Assembly: GCA_037042185.1 (NCBI GenBank)
Contig: JAXQJY010000031.1
Coordinates: 558,001-622,000 of the forward strand
Source: Sordariomycetes sp. S80-01Y
Taxonomy: Eukaryota > Ascomycota > Sordariomycetes
Direction: 5' to 3'
DNA: 64,000 nucleotides
Made by a program: the position numbers and the translations under genes. The notes under the pieces were generated by a model. The model worked only from the letters and a program-made list of their open reading frames with translations, searched no databases and was not told the origin of the DNA. Below are positions 24,173 to 35,366 of the stretch, one piece after another. How positions within the stretch are numbered: position 1 is the stretch's first letter; each line of letters begins with the position of its first letter.

Positions 24173-27100
24173 ATGAGTCTCCTTGGCACTACCGAAGACG
24201 GTCGCCGTAGTCGCCAATCCAAAATCGCAGTCATGCCCCCCTCAGAGAAGAAACCCGCCGTCCACTTGGATTCAGACTTTTGGAACATGCTCAACACCGA
24301 AGACTCAAAATCCATCAACGCCTTGACCGACGAGCTCAGAAACCTTGGAGTGGGCAAAGCTATCAGCCCCCCTCATATTGTCCTCATCGGCGAACGGTCT
24401 GCGGGTAAATCTTCTGTCCTTCAAGCAATCAACCGCGTACGCTTTCCTGTAAGCAGCGATGTGGGCACTAAATTCGCCACGGAGTTTGTTCTTCGTCGAG
24501 CCTTGGAAACAAGCGTGAATATCAGTGTTCGCTTCGCCGACTGGGGCAAGGAGCCTAAGACCTTACAGAGGAAAGGCTTCCGAAACGAAGACCTCCCGGC
24601 CATCATTGCGGAGGCCGGAGAATTCATTTCAGACGAGGTTTCAGAAGATGTTCTGCGCGTTGAAATCAGTGGGCCGGAGCTGTTTCCATTGACACTAGTG
24701 GATCTTCCTGGCACGTACAAGGATGAACAGGAGAGCCAGGCTGGGGAAGAGGATGCAACCGTCGACCGACTTATTGAAAGATACATGAGTAAGAGCAACA
24801 GTATTCTCATGCCTGTCTTCCATGGCTCGTGTGGAGATAAGTCTTTGCATCAAACCCTCCGCAGAATCAGGAAACATCATCCCGGGGTCGGGAGGACTCT
24901 AGGGATCATCACCAAGCCTGACCTCGCCCTTCCTGATGACTCCAGCGAAACTCTTTACGTACGACTGGCAAAGAACCATGAGGCTGGAATAAAGCTCCAC
25001 CTCGGGTGGCATGTGTTGCGCAACCCGGCTGAAGACGTAGCCAACTTGGAGACCCGCGATGCCAAGGAAGCTGCATTCTTCAAGACTGGGGCCTGGGCGT
25101 TTTTGCCGCCAGCAGACCGTGGAGCTATCAGTCTTCGCAAGAAGCTCTGCGGGATTCTGATTAAGCGCATGAAGAGTGAACTTGGAGGAATGGTAGGCGA
25201 AGTTGGGGTGAAGCTGCAGGACCGGAACAAGGAGCTCGATCGTCTTGGACCGGTTAGGTCGAACCCCCAGCAACAAAGAAGCTTCCTTCTCGACGTTGCG
25301 CAGAGGTACGGTAGCCTAGCGGAATGTGGAATAGATGGAAGGTACCATGACCCTTTTTTCGGAAATCTCGACGACAGCGCACACAAACTCCGCGCGCAGC
25401 TGAGGAACTTGAACAACGCCTTCGACCACGTCCTGGCCGTGCAAGGCTCGAAGCTCGCCATCATCTCGCCCAAGGATTTTTCGAACTCTGTACCCGACGT
25501 TTCTGAGCACCTCAAGCCTTTCATTCAGATGTACTCGGACAAATTTCTCAAACCAGAGCCTATCCTCCTCCACGATCTGCATGCTCGATTGGAGAAGCAG
25601 GCCTGCCCTAATCAAGGTCGTGATTTCGCTGGAGCACCTAGCAGGGATCTGGTCATACAATTGTTCAAGCACCAGTCTTCGCCATGGAAGAGCATTGCGG
25701 CCTTCCACATCCAACAAGTCACGCTGGCAACGAAGGCGTTCGTGGACCAAGTCTTCCAGCACTTGCTTGGCCGCCCCGAGCAAAGCCATACGATGGAAGG
25801 GATTTTGCGCAATTACGTGGACAAGTTCTTCGAAGAGAAGGAAGCATTGCTGGATCAGAAGCTTCTGGAACTGCTAAAGCCCTTTGAACGGGGTTACACG
25901 ATGCCCCAGGACTGGGAATTTCAGCGGATGATGCGACAGAGGACGATGGATCGCCTGTCCAGCTGGCTTGCGGCAACTAAAGTTGAGACCTCTAAAGACA
26001 ATAGACCCACCGCAAGGTCACAGATCACGGAGTCGCTACTCACAGATGCGGTTCTGGCACTGGAGGGTCCCAAGCAGGGACAGTTTGGGACGGGGAAGGT
26101 CATTGACATGATGCAGTCCTACTACGAGGTAAGAAACTGATCCAGACTTACAAAATTATTTCAGACAGCTAACAGTGAAAGCTGTCTCGGCGGACGTTTG
26201 CCGACAACGTGATCCATCTTGCCGTCGAGAGCTGCCTCGTAGCGGACCTGCCGGATATCTTCACGTCCCAAAAGGTAGCGCAAATGAGTGACGACGAGCT
26301 AGAAGGGTTGGCCGGCGAGTCGGAAGACACGATTTCACGCAGGCAAGAGCTCGAGTCCGAGAAGATGGTCCTGCAACAGGGCCTTGAGGCGTGCCGCAAG
26401 TACAAGCCGAGAGCTGTGACGGGTAAGTTGAGCTGTGTGCGGAAGAGGTATTTTGACGTGACGCTGAGCTGTAAGCAGCCCCATTCGCGATGCCAAAACC
26501 AATGGCGGCCCCTTTCACAGCTACACTGCCAGCTGCCCCTCATAAGGTATCGCCTCCAGAAACAAAACCTGCCCAAGAGCAACCTCGAGTCGAAACTACC
26601 AACAAGAGTCCTTTCGCGCATCTCCTCGCTCCGAGTGATGCGTCAACGTCTTCCTCCGAATCCCCAAAGTCCACCCCTGAGAGCAAAGCGAGTACTCCCG
26701 AAACGCAGACCAAAACCCCTGGCGGGCTATTTGCGATTACGAAACAGAGTGCGCCTGTCTCCGGAGGCCTTTTTGGAGGTTCAGCCAACGGTGCCAAAAG
26801 CACCGTACAGAATACAGACCCACCCGTGGACTTCAACAAGCCTCTTTCTGGAGCTAAGACCATATTTGGTGGGCCCGGGGGCCCCAAGGCGAAGGAAAAG
26901 CCCAGCGAAGGCCTTTTCGGTTCATCGTCCACGAGCTCTGAGAAAAAGGATGCCGATGGAGCTCAGCAGCCGAAAGGTGGTGGTCTTTTCGACGGCCCGC
27001 CGCCATCTTGGATGGTTGTGCCTGAGAAGCGCAGTGAGTTCGGTCCCGACCCCCTGTGCCGTGGCTAGAAGATTTCTGACGATGCAGAGTGATGCCAGCC

Positions 27101-27271
27101 ATCCCATATCAAAATCAGAGCACATATTCTTCGAAGGATCTGGGGTTGTCGGGTCGACTGGAAGAAACCATTTCCCACTACACTTACCCAGGCTGCGGGA
27201 TCATATCTGGGGGATATTCCCCAGAAGAAGCCAGGCTGAAGTTCTACCAGGAGAATCAAGGTTCTGTGTGA
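24173..27271 (+). CDS. Dynamin-superfamily GTPase with GED and a GLFG-motif tail
   Basis: Proposed exons 24173-26128, 26182-26422, 26479-27033 and 27090-27271 give 977 residues. The GTPase has G1 GERSAGKS (73-80), G3 DLPG (177-180) and G4 TKPD (247-250). A stalk follows, then a GED (SRRTFADNVIHLAVES..YKPRA) at the end of exon 1 and in exon 2. It resembles fungal Mx/Vps1-like dynamins, which remodel membranes. The exon 3 part is Pro/Ser/Thr-rich with GGLFGGS, EGLFGSS and GGGLFDG, like GLFG nucleoporins, and exon 4 ends with YSPEEARLKFYQ, reminiscent of a motif seen in other FG proteins. Exon 2 uses an AAAG acceptor and exon 4 an AGAG acceptor; the exon 4 join is the weakest. If unspliced there, the protein would end at 27068. 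An alternative start is Met21 (24233). Confidence 0.82.
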
Positions 27272-28347
27272 AGGGATGGAAGCAGGTGGCGTTTGGAATC
27301 ATTGGGACACTTACGATGTAACCTTAGTATACTTGAGATTCAATGAATGGCCTTATTGGATGGGATTGAACGAGATGCAGAGGTGTAGGAGTGTTTTCTA
27401 AACATTGTCATGGCTCCGTCTTGGTGTCAGATCATTTCTCTTCGTCTGCATGAAAGCCACGACTGGGAGAGATTTTTCTAGACTGTTGTTTCTGGGTGAC
27501 AACTTGAACAGCCTCATTATTCGTAGGTGTTTACCCAAGAAAAGGATGAGAAGACTACGTATCATACTGCTACTGTACAGTACAAGGAGCATTGTAGGAG
27601 CATTATAGGACTGCGGTGCTGGACCTGCCACTAACACGCAGCAGTGAAATTGACCAATCAAGCTAGACACAAGACGGAGTCCGCACATGATTCCAGTCGG
27701 CCTATTTTCAGAATGTAGGAGAGAAACTACACAGAAGATTTGTCATTTTGAGGACGAACGATCATCTAAGTGTTGAATAGTAAGCTGATGCTGGAATCTT
27801 GGAGTTGGCTTACAGAGGACGCGGCCCAGAGCAGCACCACGCTGACCCGATCGAGCGCGACTACAGGTTACGATCTTCCCTAGCATGGACTTCCTCGGCG
27901 GACTAAGCACCGGCACCTCGGCGCGACCCTTTGAATCTGCACGCAGCTCCTTTTTTTTCCCCCTTCGCACTGCACTGCGCTGCACAGTAGCCACTCCGAG
28001 TCGCCGCCAGCTTAGAAATCCCGCCCCTCCACCCGGCCCAGCACAGCACTGGCATATTCTCGAATCGCGCGCGCGCATACGGCCTGCAGTGCCGACGCCC
28101 CTCCAGACCGGACCCCGCGACGCCCTGAAAAACCTCCCCTCCCCTCCTCCTCGTCCCCTCCTCGTAACCAGCCGAGGAAACCGCCAAAGTGTTCACCTCA
28201 CGCCTCCTCCCACGCACCCTCCGCTCCAGCGCCGGGCCACTGCTAGCCTTCGCCTCGACCGGCATACAGAAGACGACGTCGACGAGTCCAACGACCCCCA
28301 TCCCGAGTACCTCGAACATCGCAGCAGCAGCAGCGCAATCCCGCAAG
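27272..28347. other. Intergenic and long leader upstream of thioredoxin reductase
   Basis: 1076 bases. The last 400 are C- and CT-rich and probably belong to the leader of the thioredoxin reductase gene. From 28189 the frame in phase with that gene encodes a presequence-like stretch with no ATG. An ATG at 27885 opens a different, long Arg/Pro-rich frame that overlaps the gene and looks like a compositional shadow. Confidence 0.5.
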
Positions 28348-29385
28348 ATGCACTCCAAGGTCGTCATCATCGGCTCCGGCCCTGCCGCCCACACGGCCGC
28401 CGTCTACCTCGCGCGCGCCGAGCTCGCCCCCGTCCTGTACGAGGGCTTCATGGCCAACGGCACCGCCGCGGGCGGCCAGCTCACCACCACCACCGAGGTC
28501 GAGAACTACCCGGGCTTCCCCAAGGGCATCATGGGCCAGGAGCTCATGGACAACATGCGCGCCCAGTCCGAGCGCTTCGGCACCAACATCGTCACCGACA
28601 CCGTCACCAAGCTGGACCTGAGCGAGCGGCCCTTCAAGTACTCGACCGAGTTCGCCCCGGACGAGACGCACACGGCCGACGCCGTCATCGTCGCCACGGG
28701 CGCCAGCGCGAGGCGCATGAACCTGCCGGGCGAGGACAAGTATTGGCAGAATGGCATCTCCGCCTGCGCCGTCTGCGACGGCGCCGTGCCCATCTTCCGG
28801 AACAAGCCCCTGTACGTCATCGGCGGCGGCGACTCGGCGGCCGAGGAGGCCACCTTCTTGACAAAGTACGGCTCGCACGTCACCGTCCTCGTGAGGAGGG
28901 ACCAGCTGCGCGCCTCGCGCACCATGGCCAACCGCCTGCTCGCGCACGCCAAGACCACGGTGCGCTTCAACACCGTCGCCACCGAGGTCCGTGGCGGCGA
29001 CAACGGCCTGATGAGCCACCTCGTCCTCAAGGACACCCAGACGGGCAAGGAGGAGGTCGTCGAGGCGAGCGGGCTGTTCTACGCCATCGGCCACGACCCC
29101 GCCACCACGCTCGTCAAGGGCCAGGTCGAGATGGACGCCGAGAACTACATTGTGACCAAGCCGGGCACGACGCTGACGAGCGTGGAGGGCGTCTTCGCCG
29201 CGGGTGACGTGCAGGATAAGCGATACAGACAGGCCATCACCAGTGCCGGTAAGTTCTCTCTGGTTAACCCAGCAGAATATATGCTAACTAGTTTTTTAGG
29301 CACCGGATGTATGGCCGCTCTTGAGGCAGAAAAGTTCCTCGCCGACCGGGAAGAGGACGTTCGTGCGGATGATCGTGAGTCCTGA
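28348..29385 (+). CDS. TRR1: Thioredoxin reductase (NADPH)
   Basis: Exons 28348-29248 and 29300-29385 encode 328 residues, the usual length for the low-molecular-weight fungal and bacterial type. The FAD-binding GSGPAA motif is at 9-14, the redox-active CAVC at 140-143, the NADPH-binding [10 protein letters not shown] near 158-167, and the FAD-site GVFAAGDV near the end. It passes electrons from NADPH to thioredoxin for DNA synthesis, sulfate assimilation and peroxide defence. The 51-base intron (GTAAGT to TTAG) is a multiple of three and has no stop. Upstream in the same frame lies [14 protein letters not shown], which looks like a mitochondrial presequence but begins with GTG, so a second targeted form is possible. 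Confidence 0.95.
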   Translation: MHSKVVIIGSGPAAHTAAVYLARAELAPVLYEGFMANGTAAGGQLTTTTEVENYPGFPKGIMGQELMDNMRAQSERFGTNIVTDTVTKLDLSERPFKYSTEFAPDETHTADAVIVATGASARRMNLPGEDKYWQNGISACAVCDGAVPIFRNKPLYVIGGGDSAAEEATFLTKYGSHVTVLVRRDQLRASRTMANRLLAHAKTTVRFNTVATEVRGGDNGLMSHLVLKDTQTGKEEVVEASGLFYAIGHDPATTLVKGQVEMDAENYIVTKPGTTLTSVEGVFAAGDVQDKRYRQAITSAGKFSLVNPAEYMLTSFLGTGCMAALEAEKFLADREEDVRADDRES

Positions 29386-29543
29386 GAGCTAGATGGGGAG
29401 AAACATAAAAGGGATATAGAGTAACTGTACCAAGGCGCCACATTGGAAGACCGGGGTTCATCGAGACTATAGATCGAGAACATACATCATTTGATCCATT
29501 CACATTTTTATTCATCCTAGTTTCCCATTACGCCGCGCTTTAT

Positions 29544-31043
29544 TTACGAATCCTTCTCCATCTCGAGCACAGCGGGCGTCTCGATGACGGTGCCCTTCAG
29601 TTTCTCCATGCCCTCACCACCGTAGCTGAACAGCGGGCTGACCTCGATGCCGCCATCCTTCTCCACCGTAGCGCCAGCCTCGGTGGCCCATCGCTTGCCC
29701 TGCTCCATGATATCCCTCTTGCTCGTGTCGGGATCATCCTCGCCCGTGCCCGCCGCGTTCTTCAAGGGGCTGAACTCATCCTCCCGCCTGACCTCTAGGC
29801 AGGCAAACTTGCTGAGCTCCAGCATGGGGAACACGTCAAAGACGAACTGCTCGAGTTTGATGCCGTTGGGCTTCTCCGGCTTGACCGTGTTGCCGCTCTC
29901 GAGGTCCACGGCGGGGATCTTCTTCCTGGCGACGTGGTGCGGCAGCTTGTGCGCCCACGAGGGGATCGACTCGAGGAAGCGGAAGGAGTAGTAGTGGTTG
30001 ACGATGTTGGCGGCGCGGAACTTGAGCACGTCTGGCTGCTTGGGGTCCGTCGCCTCGGCGGTCTCCTTGTCGATTTCCGAGTACTCGACGACGTCTGGCT
30101 TGCCGTTCTTGCTGAGGATCAGACCGACGGACTCGGTGGCGTTGCGCTTTCTCACGACCTTGGTGGCAATGTCTACGTCCTTTGCTGCGGAGAAGCCGAT
30201 GAAGACCGGGTCAGCGACCTTGACGAGGCAGTTGTCCACGCAGTAGGCGTGGATGTGCTCAATGCCGCGCTTGCGCATGTCGTCCAGAACACCGCTGAGG
30301 ACCAGAGCCCCGTAGATGCCACCGTTGCCATCCGGCGCCACGGCAACCTTGCCCTTGGACTCGAGCAGAATCTTGCCGTCGTTGGAAATGCAAGGCAGAA
30401 CGCCCTGCTCGAAGATCTTGACGTTGTCCTTGGACAGGCCGAAGTAGGAGTGCTCCTCGAAGAACTTCTCGGTGGGCCCGCGCGTGGGACCGCTGGTCAT
30501 GACGTACCAGGGGATGGTGCCCTTGCCGGCCAGCTTCTCCGCCTTGCGGATGCGCTCGGCCTGGATCTGGAAGAGGGACTTGTGGCTAGGTAGGCCAATG
30601 TCGAAGCAGCCCTTGGGCGCGGAGCTGCCCAGACGCGTGCCCTGACCACCGGCCATGAGCACGACTGCAACCTTGCCCTGGCCGATCAGCTCCAGGCCGC
30701 TCTTGTACCACTTCTCGATATCAGCCTTGTCAGAATCCAGAATGGAAGCTGTGGCGGAGTCGGGGAGCGGCTCGAGGGTGTCGGCAGCGGAATCATCCTT
30801 CTTGGGGGGGTTCAGGGCGCGGTCGGTGATGGTGTTGATGTGAGAGGGGTCGATGTCGGAGAGTTGATCGTAGAAGGCGGCCTGTTCAGCTGGGGGAAGC
30901 GAGTCGTAGAAGGTAAAGACTTGGTCCTGCTCAGCCTTGCTGTACTTTTCTTTCAAAGCAGCGAGGTCGGCATCTGAGGGGGGCGTCGAGGACGGCTGCT
31001 GCTTGGAGGAGCCAATGTGGAGTTTCTCCTTGATCTTGTCCAT
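29544..31043 (-). CDS. UDP-N-acetylglucosamine pyrophosphorylase
   Basis: One exon of 499 residues. The nucleotide-binding signature AGGQGTRLG is at 131-139, followed by [11 protein letters not shown] and a SGPTR motif; ENxG-like and [10 protein letters not shown] blocks complete the eukaryotic UAP/Qri1 family. It joins GlcNAc-1-phosphate and UTP to make UDP-GlcNAc in the cytosol, the donor for chitin, N-glycans and GPI anchors. Its product is thus used by the PIG-P complex encoded at 50 kb, though the two genes are not linked closely. Start at 31043 fits the family (MDKIKEKL). Confidence 0.95.
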   Translation of the reverse strand: MDKIKEKLHIGSSKQQPSSTPPSDADLAALKEKYSKAEQDQVFTFYDSLPPAEQAAFYDQLSDIDPSHINTITDRALNPPKKDDSAADTLEPLPDSATASILDSDKADIEKWYKSGLELIGQGKVAVVLMAGGQGTRLGSSAPKGCFDIGLPSHKSLFQIQAERIRKAEKLAGKGTIPWYVMTSGPTRGPTEKFFEEHSYFGLSKDNVKIFEQGVLPCISNDGKILLESKGKVAVAPDGNGGIYGALVLSGVLDDMRKRGIEHIHAYCVDNCLVKVADPVFIGFSAAKDVDIATKVVRKRNATESVGLILSKNGKPDVVEYSEIDKETAEATDPKQPDVLKFRAANIVNHYYSFRFLESIPSWAHKLPHHVARKKIPAVDLESGNTVKPEKPNGIKLEQFVFDVFPMLELSKFACLEVRREDEFSPLKNAAGTGEDDPDTSKRDIMEQGKRWATEAGATVEKDGGIEVSPLFSYGGEGMEKLKGTVIETPAVLEMEKDS

Positions 31044-31876
31044 GGTGGCGGTTCGGTTTCTTTGGAGTCTTGGGAAGAGCAGGAATCAATGGGCAGGATG
31101 GGAGGAGCAGAGTCGGTGAAGATGGCAGCGGGAAAGTGTTTATACTTATGCAGGACGAGAATACGAGACAGCTCGAGGCGAGTGGAGGGGCCAATGGAGG
31201 GGCAACGAACGGCAGCTGCTGACGTCGTGGCCGTGCAGCTTAGCGTCCACCTCAGGGGACCACTGCACCGACAGGGATGGTTCCTGGGCAGAGGGGGATG
31301 CTATAATTGGCTGCTTGGTCATGTTTTCCTACAATGCTTTTTCCTCTGCTCATGCTGTGCTTCTCAGTAGGCGTCGCACAGGACCTCAATTGAGTGAATC
31401 GTGCAACTTGACGATCCACGCTTCCGGTGATTCTTCCTCACTGAAACACACGGCGGCAGCAAAAGCAGTCCCTTTGTCGTCAGCCCAGCTCAAGGCAATG
31501 CCCGGCTCATGCTCCATGCACTGGCGCTGACCTGAGCTGAGACGCAGCCACCTCCGTAAACAAGCTCCTGCTCAGCGGTCTGCTTGTTACCAGTCACCAA
31601 TGTCACAGGGCTAAAAGCAATTGAACCCAAGGCAAGGCGACGGCTTCCCTGCTCCAGTGCTACGTCATTTGCACTGGCCAAGTCTCAAACACGAGCGTTG
31701 AGTCGCCCCTCTGAGTCTCTCTCAGCACCCAGAACGAGATCTGGATCGGATTCGTGCTGTGGGGCGCGGATCGAACTTTGTAAATAGAAACGCCCAGGGG
31801 TTCAGCCTGCGCCCACCTAGGAGGAACCCCTGGCAACGTCGACGGCCACCCGCCAGGAGAGCGCCCGGTGACCAAG
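31044..31876. other. Divergent intergenic region, UDP-GlcNAc pyrophosphorylase to DNA glycosylase
   Basis: 833 bases, presumed promoters for both genes. No protein-like frame and no clear regulatory site were recognised. Confidence 0.5.
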
Positions 31877-32743
31877 ATGAGCACCAAAGATGAGGATGGT
31901 CAAGAAGACGGCCCAGTTCAAGACCCGTCTTCGCCGAAACCAGCCACTTTCCAAGGCAAACTCCAGCTCCAGGACTTCATGCACACACCGCCCTCAACCT
32001 CGCCACGACGGAGCACCCGTCTCTCCCAACCAGCACCAAGAAACTCATCCACATCCACGTCCACATCCCCCTCACGCACACCCATCCGGAAGGAAGAAAA
32101 GACCAAGAAGCGCAAGCGTCCAGCCACAGGCTACGCGCCGCCCTCAACATACTCCCACCTCCCCCACCTCCCGGACGCCATCCTCCCCAACCTCATCATC
32201 CTCTTCATCGGCCTCAACCCCGGCATCTCAACGGCCCAGTCCGGCCACGCCTACGCCCACCCCTCAAACCTGTTCTGGAAGCTGCTCTATTCTAGCGGTA
32301 TCACGCCGCGCCTGGTGAGGGCCGAAGAGGACAGAGGCCTGCCGGAGGAGTACGCCCTCGGGCTGACCAACATCGTCTCCCGCCCGTCGCGCAACGGCGG
32401 CGAGCTTAGGAAGTCGGAGCTCGACGAGGGCGTGGCTGCGTTGGAGGAGAAGGCCAGGCAGTTCAGGCCGGAGTGCGTCTGCATCGTGGGCAAGAGCATA
32501 TGGGAGAGCATATGGAGAGTGCGACACGGACGGCCCGTAGGCAAGGAATTCAAGTACGGCTGGCAGAATGACCGCGAGAACATGGGCGCGGACGAGGGGT
32601 GGGAAGGAGCGCGGGTGTTTGTAGCGACGAGCACGAGTGGGTTGGCGGCGACTTTGAGGCCGGAAGAGAAGGAAAGGATATGGGCTGAGCTGGGCGAGTG
32701 GACGATGAAGAGGAGGGCGGAGAGGGAGGCGGAAGCCCCTTAG
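31877..32743 (+). CDS. Mismatch-specific thymine/uracil DNA glycosylase (TDG/MUG family)
   Basis: One exon of 288 residues. The first 85 are Ser/Thr/Pro-rich and end in a strongly basic stretch (KKRKR), likely a nuclear signal and DNA-binding tail. The MUG fold follows with the active-site loop GLNPG at 112-116, then the family motifs HPSNLFWKLL and GLTNIVSRPS. These enzymes excise thymine or uracil opposite guanine in base-excision repair, as S. pombe Thp1 does. The start ATG at 31877 is the first in frame. The G/T discrimination of this protein cannot be judged from the motif alone. Confidence 0.92.
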   Translation: MSTKDEDGQEDGPVQDPSSPKPATFQGKLQLQDFMHTPPSTSPRRSTRLSQPAPRNSSTSTSTSPSRTPIRKEEKTKKRKRPATGYAPPSTYSHLPHLPDAILPNLIILFIGLNPGISTAQSGHAYAHPSNLFWKLLYSSGITPRLVRAEEDRGLPEEYALGLTNIVSRPSRNGGELRKSELDEGVAALEEKARQFRPECVCIVGKSIWESIWRVRHGRPVGKEFKYGWQNDRENMGADEGWEGARVFVATSTSGLAATLRPEEKERIWAELGEWTMKRRAEREAEAP

Positions 32744-32879
32744 CAGGGGTATTCAGTACATGGCAAAGAACATCAGCATATCGAAACGAAAGGCTCAGAT
32801 TGGGTGCTCAGCGAATACACTTTTGCTTTCATCTAGATACCCCAACTCCATGCGCCAGCCCAAAGACCTTTTCCAGCCC

Positions 32880-34359
32880 CTACTTACACCTCTTCTCAAC
32901 GATGCCTGCGCCGTTCTCCTCGTATTCCTTCCTCGAGATCCACATCTGGTGGAAGGTTCCCAAGCTCGCCAGGATCGAACCTCCGATCCAGGCTCCGAAC
33001 CGCCTCTCACTCGTCAGGCCGGCGGCGTGGATCTTGATCTTCACGCCGGGGTACATGTTGGTGAGCTCGTTGTTCAAGCGATCGTTGAAACCGTTGAGCA
33101 GGCTCGTCGCGCCGGTAACGACGACGTTGCCCAGAAGGTTGGGACGCAGATCGACATCAACACCCTCGAGCGCCGCCTTGATGAGATTCGGGATGGTCTG
33201 GTCCTTGGCGACGGGGTCGGGGCCGTAGGATGGCGTGCTGTCGTCCGCCGAGGCGAAGAGGCCCTCGCTGACGCGGAAGCGCTGCTCGCGCCACATCTGG
33301 TTGTAGCCGTCCGGCATCTCGAAGACGCGGCCGGGCTGTTGCTGGATCAGCTCGTTGTTGCCGGGGGCGCCCAGTCGGCTGGCGCCGCGCCAGACCTCGA
33401 CGACGGACTCCTTGAACTCGGTCAACGTGCGCTCTTCCTCGTACCGGCGGAAGGAGTCGTGGATCGGGAAGTTGAAGGTGCGTAGACGGGCCTGCGGCGC
33501 GGCGAGTGCGTCGACGGGGGTCTTGTTCTCGACCATGTACGTGGGCGTGAGCGGGACCTTAGGCTCGGATGTCTCGAACATGTGGCGGATCTGCGACGAG
33601 AGCCACAGACCACCGACGGGCGAACGCTGGACGGAGCGCTTGAGCACCATGCCGTCGTGGATCGCGGCGACAGAAGTATTTGAGCCTCCGACATCAATGA
33701 CGAGAGCCGTGGCCTTTCCGGCGCCGAAGGCCGACAGGACGGGTGTGCGGCTCAGCCAGAAGGCAGGGCACCCCCAGGTCTCCATGATGATCTCCGCCGT
33801 CTTCTCCCTCGCCTTGGCCGAATTCCACGGCGCCTCCGTCACCAACAGAGGGTTCTCCTGCAACGCCTTCTCCTGCTCAGCCACTTCCTCCGCTCCGTTC
33901 TCCATGCTCACGTCGCCCTCACCATCCTGCACCTGCTCCTTCGGATCGTCGTTCAGGCCATTTTTGCTGGGGGGCGTCGGTCGCTCAGGCTGCAGGCGCT
34001 TCACAAGCATGTTCTCCCACATCCGCGGCGCGACGTCCCAGTCCTCGACCACGGAGTCGCGGTTCATGTAGTTGCGCACCTCGAGGTTGGCGCGGGGGAT
34101 CAGGTACTCGTCGCCGAAGAGCGTGGTCGTGGAGGAGGCATCGTTGATGTGCCCGTAGAAGGAGGGCAGAACAGACTTGGGGACATCTTCGCCCGCCCAG
34201 CCGGCGCGGGTGTTGCAGTAGCCTGGGTCGAGGACGAGGGCGGACACCTCATCTGGGGAATGCGTTAGCTGGGTGCACGGTTCGCAGGGGAAGGGCGAAG
34301 TTACCGCCGCCGTAGATGTCGGTGGGTTGGGCCGCCGAGGAAAGAGGCTGTTGAGCCAT
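32880..34359 (-). CDS. ARP4: Actin-related protein ARP4 (INO80, SWR1 and NuA4 complexes)
   Basis: Exons 34359-34305 and 34252-32880 encode 475 residues. The join restores DIYGGDEVSALVLDPGYCNTRAGWAGED in two pieces, the typical ARP4 N-terminus. The actin-type ATP-binding strands are visible as LDPGYCNTR, VIDVGGSNT and VVVTGATSLL, and the end WISRKEYEENGAGIVEKRCK in two parts is the actin-like C-terminus. An insert of about 60 acidic and Glu-rich residues near 115-160 is usual in ARP4. The protein pairs with actin in chromatin remodelling and histone acetyltransferase complexes in the nucleus. The 52-base intron has donor GTAACT and acceptor CCCAG. Confidence 0.95.
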
Positions 34360-34651
34360 GGCGGAGTGTGCGCGGTGCGATTGATGGGTTGCGACGCGTG
34401 GTGGGTGGGAGTCGGTGTTGGAAACTAAAAATTGAAGGCGAGCTTGGGTCGGTCGCGTCTAGAGGGATGTGAGGTTGGAGTGGTCCTGAATCGGGCTAGC
34501 GCGCCTCACTGGCTGGCCGGCCTTCAGTTATTCTGTCTCGTCTGCAGGCCCAGTTCTCGTAACCGCCTGAATACCGACACAAATTCTGTGTATCAATTCT
34601 ATGCTTCTATAAGCAAAGAGACTCCTCTACTTGTGAGAGGGAGTGAAGGGC

Positions 34652-34668
34652 AAAAAAAACAAAAAAAA
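34652..34668 (-). terminator. Pol III terminator of tRNA-Leu
   Basis: On the minus strand two runs of eight T separated by one G lie directly after the tRNA-Leu 3' end, a standard RNA polymerase III stop. Confidence 0.75.
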
Positions 34669-34674
34669 GATGTT

Positions 34675-34784
34675 TGACAAGAGGGGGATTCGAACCCCCG
34701 CGGATTGCTCCAACAGAATTAAATCCCGTTTGCGGGCCAAGTTTTCACTTGAGTCTGTCGCCTTAACCACTCGGCCATCTTGCC
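34675..34784 (-). tRNA. tRNA-Leu(CAA) with an intron
   Basis: The acceptor stem GGCAAGA pairs with TCTTGTC (one G-T pair) and the discriminator is A. The D-arm is TGGCCGAGTGGTTAAGG, the T-arm GGGGG-TTCGAAT-CCCCC, and the long variable arm marks a class II tRNA. The anticodon stem is ACAGA/TCTGT and the loop reads CTCAAG before an intron of about 29 bases, giving anticodon CAA. The intron follows position 37, as for yeast tRNA-Leu(CAA). Confidence 0.93.
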
Positions 34785-35366
34785 AAAAATCCACGTCCAA
34801 TAGCAGCCGGACGGAGACTGAAGGAGAAGGCGCTATTGTATTATATATACATGGTTCCACAGCTCTGCGGCGTCCACGCTCACCAACTCCGGCATTTCAT
34901 TGCATTGCGTCCACCCATTAAATTTCAGCAGAATGCTGAACTAGGCCACAAAGAAGGGCAAAAATGAAAGAAAAGAACGAGCTTGATCTGCGGTCACGTT
35001 GTGCTTCTCTGCTGGAGCCGAATGCCACAGCCAGAAAGTTTGGGCGAAACGCGAACGTGTGATATGCATCGAAGAGGAAGAGAAGCACGCGCGCATGACA
35101 CCCAAGATATGCAATACCAAGTCCTGCCAAGCTTGGAGCTTAGTGTCTGTACCTAGTCTGGTGCCAGTGGGAACCGAAAAGCTTACATAAGACGACAATA
35201 CACTTTGTAAGTGTTGGGCGGACAAACAGCCATGTCAGCTTCACTCAACTCACTTACTCCTCCAGCTATCAGCTGCGCATAATACTTTCAATCACCAAAG
35301 AAGGAAAGGCATCGAATGAACAGCCAAGAAGTCTCTCGCGAGGACTGAGCAACGATAAGAGACGCC
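34785..35366. other. Intergenic region between tRNA-Leu and the TDP2-like gene
   Basis: 582 bases holding the upstream region of the tRNA on one strand and of the TDP2-like gene on the other. No other feature was recognised. Confidence 0.5.

Noticed and set aside
27885-29207. A 440-codon frame starting upstream of and overlapping thioredoxin reductase
   Set aside because: It is Arg/Pro/His-rich without any family features and tracks the third-position GC bias of the real gene; treated as a shadow frame, though it could act as an upstream start.
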